Positions 7,258-15,477 of a DNA stretch of 26,083 bases are shown in pieces (the first letter of the stretch is position 1; each line of letters opens with the position of its first letter). The notes beneath the pieces are model-generated. The model worked only from the letters and a program-made list of their open reading frames with translations, was not told the origin of the DNA and made no database searches. The DNA comes from JAQBDA01 sp041301185 (GTDB taxonomy: Bacteria > Chloroflexota > Anaerolineae > Anaerolineales > UBA4823). A program made the translations under genes and the position numbers. The DNA is taken from NCBI GenBank assembly GCA_041301185.1, contig JBFYSV010000277.1, positions 1 to 26,083 of the forward strand, read 5' to 3'.

Positions 7258-8376
7258 ATGACCGAACCTGTATTGTTGAACAACCGATATCAACTCCAGG
7301 AGCTGCTAGGAAGTGGCGGGATGTCCGTGGTGTACCGCGCCCACGACCGGATGCTGGAGCGGGATGTTGCGATCAAAATCTTACGGGAGACTTTCTCCAG
7401 CGACCCTACATTCCGGGAACGATTCCACCAGGAAGCCAAAGCGGCTGCCAATCTTTCCCATCCCAATATCGTTACGATACACGATTTCGGTTTTGATACG
7501 GGACGGTTATTCATTGTTATGGAATATATCCCGGGCGACCACCTGAAAAATCTGGTAAAAAAACGCAGCCGTCTTTCTGTTGAAGAGTCCCTCTCGCTGA
7601 TGATCCAGGCTTGCGCCGGTGTTGGTTATGCTCACCGGGCAGGGCTTGTACACTGCGATATCAAGCCGCACAATATGCTCATCACCCCTGACATGCGCCT
7701 GAAGGTCGCCGATTTTGGGATTGCTCGGGCGCTGGCATCCATCCAACCCGACGAGAAATACGATGTTGTCTGGGGGTCACCACAATACTTTTCTCCTGAA
7801 CAGGCAACTGGCACGCCTCCTTCCCCTGCTTCAGATGTATATTCACTGGGTGTTGTGCTGTATGAGATGCTGACCGGCAAATTGCCATTTAGTGCCAGCA
7901 CGCCGGAAGACCTGGCTCGCCTGCACCGCGAGTTGCCCCCGCCATCGCCAAGCCAGGCAAACCCAAATATTCCACCCGGGTTGGAACAAATCATCATTAA
8001 AGTCCTATCCAAAGAACCGTCTGCCCGCTACCGCACAGCAGATCAGCTAGGCCGTGTTTTGGTCTCGCTTAGCCAGCATTCTGAGTCAGCCACCTCCCTG
8101 GCAAGTCTGGATCTGCCGGCTGCGCTGGAACTGGCAAAGCAACGTGAAACAGAAACGGTGCAAGTATCTCCTAGAGTCAACGATGCTACCCTGAACTCTC
8201 CCCCTCCGTCTGCCAACCATTACCAGCCACGCCAGACCGTATCCGTGAGCCGCCAGGGGTTAAAAAAGAATCCATTTGAGTTAGATTGGATCTCAATCGT
8301 CCTGGGACTTTTAGCCCTGATCGCGGTGGGGGGATTGTTTCCATTTTACTTATGGGTCATGTTTCTATACCGATAG
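7258..8376 (+). CDS. Ser/Thr protein kinase with C-terminal membrane anchor
   Basis: 372 residues. The kinase domain spans about 11-270: glycine loop G18-S-G-G-M-S, ATP-binding K40 (AIKIL), helix-C E59, catalytic loop H132-C-D134-I-K136-P-H-N139, D152-F-G and S-P-E-Q in the activation region. The usual Arg of the HRD motif is Cys, making it a non-RD kinase. A Pro/Ser-rich linker follows, then one membrane segment (about 345-370) close to the C-terminus, with almost nothing outside: there is no PASTA sensor domain. The ATG is the first usable start after an in-frame TGA at 7216 and lacks a clear Shine-Dalgarno. It is a plausible partner of the FHA protein at 1252, which is inference. Confidence 0.94.
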   Translation: MTEPVLLNNRYQLQELLGSGGMSVVYRAHDRMLERDVAIKILRETFSSDPTFRERFHQEAKAAANLSHPNIVTIHDFGFDTGRLFIVMEYIPGDHLKNLVKKRSRLSVEESLSLMIQACAGVGYAHRAGLVHCDIKPHNMLITPDMRLKVADFGIARALASIQPDEKYDVVWGSPQYFSPEQATGTPPSPASDVYSLGVVLYEMLTGKLPFSASTPEDLARLHRELPPPSPSQANPNIPPGLEQIIIKVLSKEPSARYRTADQLGRVLVSLSQHSESATSLASLDLPAALELAKQRETETVQVSPRVNDATLNSPPPSANHYQPRQTVSVSRQGLKKNPFELDWISIVLGLLALIAVGGLFPFYLWVMFLYR

Positions 8377-8459
8377 GATCTTACCCTTGCCAATTACCCG
8401 TCTGGCGTGTATCATACACCGTGTTTCGCATAAGCTCCGCATTGCCGCTGGCATTAAAC

Positions 8460-8487
8460 AAAAATCACGGCTTTTGCCGCGATTTTT
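8460..8487. terminator. bidirectional intrinsic terminator
   Basis: A 12-bp inverted repeat with one mismatch, AAAAATCACGGC / GCCGCGATTTTT, around a TTTT loop. The A and T runs at the two ends give a U-rich tail in either direction, fitting its position between convergent genes (kinase + and rpmB -). Confidence 0.8.
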
Positions 8488-8515
8488 AATCTACCGTGTA
8501 GGGTTTTGGGACTCG

Positions 8516-8698
8516 TTAGTTCGTTTTGACCAGCGTCCGAATGCACTTGGCGCAAAGCACCTTCCTCACCATCTTACCATCTTCGAGAACGCTGATAGTT
8601 TGAAGGTTGGGTTTGAAGGTACGCGGGGTCGATTTCTTGGACCAGGGGCGGTTGCGACCAAAAGTAGTTTTCTTACCACAATGTGCACATTTTGCCAT
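8516..8698 (-). CDS. rpmB: 50S ribosomal protein bL28
   Basis: 60 residues, the normal length. It has the family start M-A-K-C-A-H-C-G-K and the basic NRPWSKK and TPRTFKPNLQ segments. Two CxxC pairs (C4/C7 and C49/C52, the second in LCAKC) indicate the zinc-binding form of bL28. It is part of the large ribosomal subunit. AGGAAG lies upstream of the ATG, and a good promoter is found further upstream. It is divergent from the asp23-like gene and converges on the kinase gene through a shared terminator. Confidence 0.96.
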   Translation of the reverse strand: MAKCAHCGKKTTFGRNRPWSKKSTPRTFKPNLQTISVLEDGKMVRKVLCAKCIRTLVKTN

Positions 8699-8725
8699 AA
8701 TTTCACTTCCTTACTTCGATTTGAC

Positions 8726-8738
8726 CGGCTGACAGCCG
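8726..8738. repeat. short perfect inverted repeat in the rpmB leader
   Basis: CGGCTG-A-CAGCCG, six-base arms around one central base, between the rpmB -10 box and its ribosome binding site. It could form a small leader hairpin or be a protein site; nothing decides between these. Confidence 0.35.
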
Positions 8739-8742
8739 CATA

Positions 8743-8771
8743 AGTTTACCACAATACCCTACCGATATCAA
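8743..8771 (-). promoter_or_regulatory. rpmB promoter
   Basis: On the minus strand TTGATA (8766-8771), 17 nt, TAAACT (8743-8748), the latter preceded by TGG as an extended -10. This is the strongest element in the gap between rpmB and the asp23-like gene. Confidence 0.7.
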
Positions 8772-8803
8772 GCTGCGATTTGGAGAATCTGCTGAGGAAT
8801 AAC

Positions 8804-9160
8804 ATGACCGGCGAAGAAACCCCACTAGGTAGCATCCATGTATCATCTCGTGCTATCGCAACGATTGCATATCAAGCTGCACGCACATCTTACGGTGTGG
8901 TCGGGTTGGCATCAAAAAACATTGTTACGGGCTTGAGCAATGTCCTGGTGAAAGATCCAACCCACGGAATAGAGGTGCACTACGACGGCACCCATATCAA
9001 TATTGATGTCTACATTATCATAGAGTACGGTACGCGGATTAAATCAGTGGCTTCTAGTGTCGGTAACACCATCCGATATCATGTTGAGAAAGCACTGGGT
9101 TTACCGGTTAACCAGGTCAACGTACATGTCCAGGGCTTACGCGTCAGTGAATGGGATTAA
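8804..9160 (+). CDS. Asp23/Gls24 family (DUF322) protein
   Basis: 118 residues from the ATG at 8804, chosen because GAGGAAT lies 6 nt upstream; a TTG at 8780 would add 8 residues. The Asp23/Gls24 pattern is present: G-S-I-H-V-S-S-R-A-I-A-T-I-A at the start, repeated V-x-V/I-x-V strands (INIDVYIIIEYG) and the closing VNQVNVHVQGLRV. Family members are small cytoplasmic proteins linked to cell-envelope stress, in some species tethered at the membrane. Its position directly before fakA matches the yloU-yloV pair of Bacillus. It overlaps the fakA start by 10 nt. Confidence 0.92.
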   Translation: MTGEETPLGSIHVSSRAIATIAYQAARTSYGVVGLASKNIVTGLSNVLVKDPTHGIEVHYDGTHINIDVYIIIEYGTRIKSVASSVGNTIRYHVEKALGLPVNQVNVHVQGLRVSEWD

Positions 9161-10857
9161 TTTTATCAATGATAGATGAACCAGATACTTCGCTCTCTCA
9201 AAAAATAGCCAAAGGTTTCCGCGAAAAACCCATTGACGGTACCGCGATGAAGTCTCTGGTCGAGGCTGGCTTGACCTGGTTGCGCACGAACCAGCAGCTG
9301 GTGAACTCATTGAATGTTTTCCCTGTGCCCGATGGGGATACCGGAACCAACATGGTATTAACTATGCAATCTGCTTTCGATGAGATCGCCAACTCTCCCG
9401 AGAGAAATTTCGGGAAAATGGCGCACTCCGTGGCACACGGTGCCTTGATGGGTGCCCGGGGTAATTCTGGCGTGATCCTATCCCAGCTTTGGCGAGGTTT
9501 TGCAAGAGCGGTAGATAACCAGGATTACCTGGATGCCCCCAGCTTTGCCCGCGCCCTGGCCGGAGCGCGAGACACCGCCTATAAAGGCGTGGTTCGACCA
9601 GTGGAAGGCACGATCTTGACGGTTGCCAAAGATGCCGCAACCGCAGCAGAAGAAGGCCTGGCGATTACCAGCGACCCGATTGTCTTGCTGGATATCGTTG
9701 TACGGGCAGCAGATCTGTCCGTCAAACGCACGCCCGATTTGCTCCCAGTGCTCAAAGAAGCCGGAGTGGTTGATTCGGGCGGAAAAGGGCTATTCTTCAT
9801 CTTTGAAGGGATGCTGCGGTTTGCCTATGGACAATCCCTGGAGATGCCCACCACAACAGTCCAGCCGCTCGGAGCGATGGTGCTGGAAAATACGCTGCAA
9901 TCCATCGAGCCGGGACAGGACTTTGAAGTCGTCGTCGATTTTCGCCCCACAACCCCTCTGGATATCGAAGCTTTCTACCATACACTGGAATTGATGGGTA
10001 CTTCGATCCAGGTTGGCGAGGGAGACGGGATTTATCGCCTGCATATCCACGTGCCAACCGAAAACCTATACAAGCCTTTGGATTACACGCGTTCGTTGGG
10101 AGTTGTCACCAAGGCTGCAATCGAAAACCTTGTCGCTCAGATGGAGGAAATTGAAGCCAGTGCAGGTGGCACAAAGCTCACCTACGCACCGGTTGAGCCG
10201 GATCAGATCGCGGTGGTAGCGGTATCACCCGGCGATGGCTTATCCCGCGTGTTTGCCAGCCTGGGCGTGGCTGCAATCGTCGAGGGCGGGCAAACAATGA
10301 ATCCTAGCACGCAAGAGATCATCCGCGCATTTGAAAATCTGCCCACAGAGAAGATTGTCATCCTGCCGAATAACAAGAATATTGTCCTGGCTGCCCAGGC
10401 AGCATCAAGCCTGACAGTTAAAAAAGTTGCTGTTGTTCCTAGCAAGAGTGTCCCACAGGGCTTGGCCGCGATGTTCAGGTTAGCGCCTCAAGGTGATTTT
10501 GACGAAGTTGTCCGCGAAATGACCGAGGCTCTGGACCAGATTGAGACTGGAGAAATTACGATTGCCACCCGAAGTGTGGAAATCGATGGCGTCAGCACGG
10601 TAGAAGGGCAGGTTATTGCCTTGTTGAACGGGAAACTGGTATTGGCAGCCGACTCATTAGAGCAAGCCTGCCTGGGATTACTGGAGAAAGCTCATGCCAG
10701 TCACTTTGAGCTGATCACGCTTTTTTACGGCGCGGACATCCCCAAGCAAGAAGCAAACCGGATTGCTGATCTCATCCGTAAATCTTTCCCGGACCAGGAT
10801 CTCGACGTTCAGGAAGGTGGTCAACCACACTATTACTTCATCATATCAATTGAATAA
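9151..10857 (+). CDS. fakA: fatty acid kinase subunit FakA (DAK2 domain, YloV type)
   Basis: 568 residues, close to the usual 550. The N-terminal DhaL-like kinase domain (about 30-220) shows NVFPVP-D61-G-D63-T-G-T-N-M, the Mg-ATP aspartates, and G101-A-R-G-N-S-G-V. The middle and C-terminal regions contain the VVDSGGKGLFFIFEGML segment and the K-I-V-I-L-P-N-N-K-N signature of FakA. FakA phosphorylates a fatty acid held by FakB to make acyl phosphate for phospholipid synthesis. The ATG at 9151 overlaps the preceding gene; an ATG at 9169 is an alternative and neither has a clear Shine-Dalgarno. fakB follows after 4 nt, so the kinase and its carrier form one operon. Confidence 0.93.
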   Translation: MGLILSMIDEPDTSLSQKIAKGFREKPIDGTAMKSLVEAGLTWLRTNQQLVNSLNVFPVPDGDTGTNMVLTMQSAFDEIANSPERNFGKMAHSVAHGALMGARGNSGVILSQLWRGFARAVDNQDYLDAPSFARALAGARDTAYKGVVRPVEGTILTVAKDAATAAEEGLAITSDPIVLLDIVVRAADLSVKRTPDLLPVLKEAGVVDSGGKGLFFIFEGMLRFAYGQSLEMPTTTVQPLGAMVLENTLQSIEPGQDFEVVVDFRPTTPLDIEAFYHTLELMGTSIQVGEGDGIYRLHIHVPTENLYKPLDYTRSLGVVTKAAIENLVAQMEEIEASAGGTKLTYAPVEPDQIAVVAVSPGDGLSRVFASLGVAAIVEGGQTMNPSTQEIIRAFENLPTEKIVILPNNKNIVLAAQAASSLTVKKVAVVPSKSVPQGLAAMFRLAPQGDFDEVVREMTEALDQIETGEITIATRSVEIDGVSTVEGQVIALLNGKLVLAADSLEQACLGLLEKAHASHFELITLFYGADIPKQEANRIADLIRKSFPDQDLDVQEGGQPHYYFIISIE

Positions 10858-10861
10858 ATCC

Positions 10862-11713
10862 ATGGTACCTCAGGCTCTTCCAGAAATTGCGATTGTCACG
10901 GATAGCACAGCCGATATCCCTGCAGATTACGCAGAGCGCTATCTAATCCATGTCATACCCAATATCATTATTATTGATGGAAAGAGCCTGGAAGATGGAG
11001 TGGATATCACCCGGCAAGAATTTTACGAAAAGCTGGTCAGCATGAAGACACTCCCCACCACCGCCACGGCCTCGTCGGGAGTGTACCAGCAGCTGTACGA
11101 AAGGCTACTCGGACAAGGCGCTAAAAATATCCTCTCCATCCATGCTTCGAGTTTGCTGAGCGGGATATACAATGCAGCCCATATCGCGGCCCAGGAGTTC
11201 CAGGATCGAGTGAGTGTTATAGACAGTCAGCAGCTCAGCCTGGGGCTAGGATTCCAGGTTCTGGAAGCCGCCCGGGCCGTCTCCAGGCGTGAGAGCTTGC
11301 GTGCCGTGTTCTCTATTATAGATGACGTCCGCCGCCGAATTCGGCTGATCGCTATGCTGGATACGTTGGAATATATCCATCGCAGCGGGCGGGTTTCATG
11401 GGCGCGTGCCCGGCTAGGAAACTTATTGCGGATTAAACCGTTTGTTGAAGTCAAGAATGGGAGCGTGCTCAGCCTTGGGGAAGCACGCACCTATCAAAGA
11501 GGTGTTGCCCGGCTTAGAGAGTTGCTATTACACCAGGGTCCCATTGAGCAACTGGCAATCTTGCATACCAATGCCGAGGAAAACGCCCGCCGCTTTCTAT
11601 CCAATCTGCCGCTGCCTCTACCCGAGAACCCGCTTCTTGTGAACGTGACTTCCGTGATCGGCACTCATACCGGTCCGAATGGGATCGGCTTTACTCTCGT
11701 CAAGCGCAAATGA
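10862..11713 (+). CDS. fakB: DegV-family fatty-acid-binding protein FakB
   Basis: 283 residues from the ATG at 10862; an earlier in-frame start would place 33 residues inside fakA and is not credible. DegV landmarks are I-V-T-D-S-T-A-D-I-P near the start, T-T-A-T-A-S-S-G-V where the family has T-S-Q-P-S, H-A-S-S-L-L-S-G-I-Y, R-S-G-R-V-S and G-T-H-T-G-P-N-G-I-G near the end. These proteins bind one fatty acid in a deep pocket and present its carboxylate to FakA. The start is 4 nt after the fakA stop and lacks a Shine-Dalgarno, so translation is probably coupled. Confidence 0.92.
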   Translation: MVPQALPEIAIVTDSTADIPADYAERYLIHVIPNIIIIDGKSLEDGVDITRQEFYEKLVSMKTLPTTATASSGVYQQLYERLLGQGAKNILSIHASSLLSGIYNAAHIAAQEFQDRVSVIDSQQLSLGLGFQVLEAARAVSRRESLRAVFSIIDDVRRRIRLIAMLDTLEYIHRSGRVSWARARLGNLLRIKPFVEVKNGSVLSLGEARTYQRGVARLRELLLHQGPIEQLAILHTNAEENARRFLSNLPLPLPENPLLVNVTSVIGTHTGPNGIGFTLVKRK

Positions 11714-11765
11714 TCTCTTGAAGGGTGGGATCTGGTCAAATAGATCAGTACATCACTACCTGGGA

Positions 11766-11774
11766 TGGTAAAAT
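11766..11774 (+). promoter_or_regulatory. extended -10 box of recG, probably leaderless
   Basis: TGGTAAAAT with no recognisable -35 17-18 nt upstream. The box ends nine bases before the recG ATG at 11784, so transcription would begin within about 3 nt of the start codon. There is no Shine-Dalgarno. Confidence 0.55.
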
Positions 11775-11783
11775 AAATTTCTG

Positions 11784-14300
11784 ATGATGCAATGCCTGCA
11801 AAAATTACACAAAATAGTTAAGCTAGAAATTGATCGAAACTACGATAACCGGGCGGTCGTAGGTGGGCTGGATCGCCTGTTAGATACCTGGGAAGCTGAT
11901 GCGCGCCTGGAAGGTCTGGCAGAAGAGTTGATCCAGGCAGTGGGCACACGGCTGCGAGATTATCCCAGATTGAGCGAGGCTTCGCGTGCTGAGACCCTGG
12001 AAGGTCTGTGGCGCCGGCTGAGAGCAGAAGCCGGAGCCGAGCCGCTTTCCTTTCCCGCGCCGAAAGCCGCGCTTCCACCGGTCGATTCGGGAGACAATAC
12101 CGCGAGCAGTGCCACACAGCCCACAATAGATGGTGTTCCCAACCGACCTTCAGGCGAGGAGCAGGTCACCAGTCGCCCTCGCCGGTCTGAACGTAGCCGG
12201 ACTGTCCCCCAACCGCAGGCGGATGATGATCCAACGCCTGCTTTGAACGCTCCCGTGACAGTATTGCCCGGGGTAGGGAAAAACTACGCCAAAGTCTTGA
12301 GCCGCCTGTCAATTTATACCCTGCGCGACCTGTTATATTATTTCCCCAGCACCTACATCGATTATTCTGCTTTGAAACCGATAAACCGCTTGCGCTACGG
12401 CGATCAAGTGACCTTGATCGGGACGGTGCAGAACGTCGCCACGCGCCGAAACCCGGAGACCAAGCGGGAGTGGGTGGAAGCAATTCTCAATGATGGCACT
12501 GGTGCAGTCCGGCTGGTCTGGTTCAGCCGCTGGATGTCAAAACATGCCCATCATGGCGCGCAAATATCCGTTTCCGGAAAGATTGACCAGCATTTAGGCC
12601 GCTTGCTGATGAGAAACCCGGAGGTAGAAGCGCTCGACCAGGTACAGCTGAGCACCAATCGAATTGTGCCTGTGTACCCGTTGACCGCAGGGATCACCCA
12701 AAAATGGCTGCGCAATGTGATGAACCAGGTAGTATCACATTACGCAGCCCGCATGCCTGACCCATTGCCCAGGGAACTGCTCAATTCGGCGGATCTGGTC
12801 GATCTCTCGCGGGCATTGTTGCAAATCCATTTCCCCGCCTCCTGGGATGAGCTCAATACCGCTCAGCTGCGTCTGGCATTTAATGAAATTTTTCTGCTTC
12901 AGTTTGGGGTATTGGGTCAGAAAAAAGCGTGGCAGTCGCGCACCGCTCGCATCTTTGAAATCCCCACAGAATGGCTGGAACAGGTGATCCTGGGTCTGCC
13001 TTTCGAGCTAACCAACGCCCAGCAGCAATCCCTGGAAGATGTCCGCCAGGATCTGGCGTCGGGTCGGCCGATGAACCGCTTGCTGCAAGGCGATGTTGGT
13101 TCCGGAAAAACCATCGTCGCGGCCCTGGCAATCACAATGATCGCCCGCCACGGAGCACAGGCAGCCCTGATGGCGCCAACGGGTATCCTGGCCGAGCAGC
13201 ACTACACAAGCATGCTGCGGTTCCTGGCAAGCTCAAACGGGATTTTAGAGCCAGGCCAGATTCGATTGCTGGTTGGCGCTACTCCTGAAGCAGAAAAACG
13301 AGAGATCCTTGCCGGGCTGGCAGATGGAGCGATCAAGCTGGTGGTTGGCACCCATGCTCTGATCGAGGACCCGATTGCATTTGCTGACCTGGAGCTGACC
13401 ATCGTTGATGAGCAGCATCGCTTTGGGGTTGAACAGCGCGCCCTGCTGCGCTCTAAAGGCACCAACCCCCACCTGCTGGTGATGACTGCCACCCCTATCC
13501 CCCGCTCTCTGGCCTTGACTATTTATGGAGACCTGGACCTATCCGTGATCGATCAAATGCCACCTGGAAGGCAACTGGTGGGGACGCATGCCCTACCGCC
13601 CGTGGAACGAGAACGCGCGTATCGACTGATCCGCAGCCAGGTAGAGGCAGGCCGCCAGGCTTTTATTATTTACCCCCTTGTAGAAGAGTCTGAAAATAGC
13701 GATACGCCGGCGGCTGTCGAGGAGCAAACCCGCCTGCAAACACACATCTTCCCTGACCTAAAAATAGGATTGCTTCATGGTCGCATGAGAGCCGAAGAGA
13801 AAGATGAGGTGATGTTGCGCTTTCGGGATGGAGAGTATCAGGTCCTGGTTTCGACCACTGTTGTCGAAGTGGGCGTGGATATCCCCAACGCCACCGTGAT
13901 GCTGATCGAAGGCGCAAACCGCTTTGGCCTGGCGCAATTACACCAATTGCGGGGAAGGGTTGGGCGTGGCGAAGGTAAATCATATTGCCTGATGATCCCG
14001 GAAAGCGCAGATGCAGTGGAAAACGAGCGCTTGCAAGTGATGGTCCAAACCAACGATGGATTTGAGCTTGCCGAGCACGACCTGCGGCAACGCGGGCCAG
14101 GCGAATTTCTCGGCACCCGCCAGGCTGGCTATTCGGATCTGCAGCTTGCCAGCCTGACCAATGTCCCGCTGATCGATAAGGCTCGGCGGCATGCTCAGGC
14201 ACTATTTGATGCCGACCCGGATTTACAAAACCCCGAACACAAGCTCCTGGCAGCTTACCTGGCGCAATCCTGGGATACTGCCAGGGGAGATATCAGTTAG
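11784..14300 (+). CDS. recG: ATP-dependent DNA helicase RecG
   Basis: 838 residues, about 145 longer than the E. coli enzyme. The extra length is an N-terminal helical domain (about 1-88) and a Pro/Ser/Arg-rich linker (about 90-150), before the wedge/OB domain that opens with APVTVLPGVGKNYAKVL. Helicase motifs are intact: Walker A G436-D-V-G-S-G-K-T443, D542-E-Q-H545, T-A-T-P-I-P, and motif VI near HQLRGRVGRG. RecG remodels stalled replication forks and branched DNA. An N-terminal extension is also known in Thermotoga RecG. The gene appears to have its own -10 box directly before the ATG and is followed 15 nt later by coaD. Confidence 0.96.
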   Translation: MMQCLQKLHKIVKLEIDRNYDNRAVVGGLDRLLDTWEADARLEGLAEELIQAVGTRLRDYPRLSEASRAETLEGLWRRLRAEAGAEPLSFPAPKAALPPVDSGDNTASSATQPTIDGVPNRPSGEEQVTSRPRRSERSRTVPQPQADDDPTPALNAPVTVLPGVGKNYAKVLSRLSIYTLRDLLYYFPSTYIDYSALKPINRLRYGDQVTLIGTVQNVATRRNPETKREWVEAILNDGTGAVRLVWFSRWMSKHAHHGAQISVSGKIDQHLGRLLMRNPEVEALDQVQLSTNRIVPVYPLTAGITQKWLRNVMNQVVSHYAARMPDPLPRELLNSADLVDLSRALLQIHFPASWDELNTAQLRLAFNEIFLLQFGVLGQKKAWQSRTARIFEIPTEWLEQVILGLPFELTNAQQQSLEDVRQDLASGRPMNRLLQGDVGSGKTIVAALAITMIARHGAQAALMAPTGILAEQHYTSMLRFLASSNGILEPGQIRLLVGATPEAEKREILAGLADGAIKLVVGTHALIEDPIAFADLELTIVDEQHRFGVEQRALLRSKGTNPHLLVMTATPIPRSLALTIYGDLDLSVIDQMPPGRQLVGTHALPPVERERAYRLIRSQVEAGRQAFIIYPLVEESENSDTPAAVEEQTRLQTHIFPDLKIGLLHGRMRAEEKDEVMLRFRDGEYQVLVSTTVVEVGVDIPNATVMLIEGANRFGLAQLHQLRGRVGRGEGKSYCLMIPESADAVENERLQVMVQTNDGFELAEHDLRQRGPGEFLGTRQAGYSDLQLASLTNVPLIDKARRHAQALFDADPDLQNPEHKLLAAYLAQSWDTARGDIS

Positions 14301-14315
14301 TTACAGAGAGGCACT

Positions 14316-14840
14316 ATGGTCCGTGCAGTTTTTCCAGGCACTTTCGATCCAATTCACCTGGGACATATCGATATCGCCCACCGGGCAACCCATCTTTTCG
14401 ATGAAGTAATCGTAGCAGTTTATGACCGCCCCTTGAAATCGTTGCTATTTTCACCCGAAACTCGCATGGAACTTGCACGTCTATCATTTATAGGAAACCC
14501 AAAAATTAAGGTGTTGGGGTACGGAGGGCTGACAGTAGAATTTTGCCGTCAGGTCGATGCAAAGGTAATTGTTCGAGGACTGCGTGTCTTCTCGGATTTC
14601 GAGTATGAGTTTCGAATGGCGCTTGCCAATCATCGTCTTGCCCCAGAGATTGACGTTGTGGCTCTGATTACTGCCGAAGAGCACACCTTTCTCTCGGGTA
14701 CCACGGTGCGTGAGATCGCATCCCTGGGTGGAGATGTGTCCAGCATGGTGCCTGTCCACGTCGAAACAGCTTTACGAGCCCGATTACATGAGCTAGGAGA
14801 AAGCCAGCAGATCATCCCTACCACGTCTATGCGAGATTGA
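14316..14840 (+). CDS. coaD: phosphopantetheine adenylyltransferase
   Basis: 174 residues, slightly longer than the typical 160. The nucleotidyltransferase signature is F-P-G-T-F-D-P-I-H14-L-G-H17; the second conserved site is L-S-G-T-T-V-R-E (126-133), and R88-G-L-R is present. The enzyme joins 4'-phosphopantetheine and ATP to give dephospho-CoA, the penultimate step of CoA synthesis. A GAGAGG ribosome binding site precedes the ATG, 15 nt after the recG stop, so the two are co-transcribed. In many bacteria rsmD sits between recG and coaD; it is absent here. The residues after about 160 are poorly conserved. Confidence 0.96.
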   Translation: MVRAVFPGTFDPIHLGHIDIAHRATHLFDEVIVAVYDRPLKSLLFSPETRMELARLSFIGNPKIKVLGYGGLTVEFCRQVDAKVIVRGLRVFSDFEYEFRMALANHRLAPEIDVVALITAEEHTFLSGTTVREIASLGGDVSSMVPVHVETALRARLHELGESQQIIPTTSMRD

Positions 14841-14863
14841 TCCCGGCGAATTTGATGCAATCA

Positions 14864-14892
14864 TTGACGAAATTTGATTTTGCGTGTAATTT
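14864..14892 (+). promoter_or_regulatory. possible promoter of the coiled-coil gene
   Basis: TTGACG (14864-14869), 17 nt, TAATTT (14887-14892). It lies in the 106-nt gap after coaD. The -35 is flanked by two similar sequences, CGAATTTGAT (14847) and CGAAATTTGAT (14868), 21 bp apart. Confidence 0.45.
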
Positions 14893-14946
14893 AATAGAAA
14901 AGAGATATCATCGAATCCTACGCTGCGTTATGAGGGGAGGAACCCT

Positions 14947-15432
14947 ATGGATATCATGCACCTTGTAGATCGCCTGGAAGAGTTGATCAATAAAAGCCGC
15001 GCAATCTGGTTCACACACAATGTTGTCGTTGATGAGGATCGTATCCTGGACCTGATCGATCAGATGCGGGTGGCAATCCCAGAAGAAGTAAAAAAGGCTC
15101 AACAGCAAATTGCCCAGCGAGACCGGATTCTTGCCCAGGCAAATGAGGAAGCCAACCGCACCCTGGCAATCGCCAGAGAGAAAGGCGATCAGCTTGTCGT
15201 GCGGGATGCGATCGTTCAGGCTGCCCAGGCTCGCGCTGAGCAGATTCTGATCCAGGCCAAGGCTGACGCAGCGCACGTCCGCCAAGAAGCAGACGATTAC
15301 GTGGTCGATACGCTTCGCCGATTGGAGATGGAAATGGATCGTATGCTGGGGCAGGTGCGCAACGGCATTCTCACCCTGGAAAATGAGCGGCAGGCTGGGC
15401 GGGGATCTCAAGAAGGGCCTGGAACAGGCTAG
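14947..15432 (+). CDS. coiled-coil protein resembling ATPase subunit E/H stalks
   Basis: 161 residues with an excellent ribosome binding site (GGGAGG about 6 nt before the ATG). The N-terminal 40 residues (LVDRLEELINKSR, then VVVDEDRILDLIDQMRVAIP) form a conserved-looking module seen in small proteins near coaD in several phyla. Residues about 45-130 are a charged Ala/Gln/Glu-rich helix, likely a coiled coil, resembling V-type ATPase subunit E/H or DivIVA-like stalks. The last 20 residues are Gly-rich and disordered. There is no signal or membrane segment. Function is unknown; a structural or cell-division role would be speculation. Confidence 0.82.
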   Translation: MDIMHLVDRLEELINKSRAIWFTHNVVVDEDRILDLIDQMRVAIPEEVKKAQQQIAQRDRILAQANEEANRTLAIAREKGDQLVVRDAIVQAAQARAEQILIQAKADAAHVRQEADDYVVDTLRRLEMEMDRMLGQVRNGILTLENERQAGRGSQEGPGTG

Positions 15433-15448
15433 TTATCGCCACCGACGA

Positions 15449-15477
15449 TTGACATTATTTTGTTGTCGCGCTAAAAT
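15449..15477 (+). promoter_or_regulatory. near-consensus promoter of the TetR gene
   Basis: TTGACA (15449-15454), exactly 17 nt, TAAAAT (15472-15477). The -10 box lies inside the left arm of the palindrome at 15471-15504, so a bound repressor would block polymerase. Confidence 0.85.

Noticed and set aside
7176..7496. Plus-strand 106-codon ORF over the kinase start
   Set aside because: It is a frame-shifted shadow of the kinase gene, whose conserved motifs are in the other frame.
8407..8419. GTGTAT-C-ATACAC palindrome as a terminator
   Set aside because: No T-run follows and the adjacent hairpin at 8460-8487 is a far better terminator.
10763..10861. Upstream extension of the DegV gene
   Set aside because: These 33 codons lie within fakA in another frame, and the family sequence starts after the ATG at 10862.
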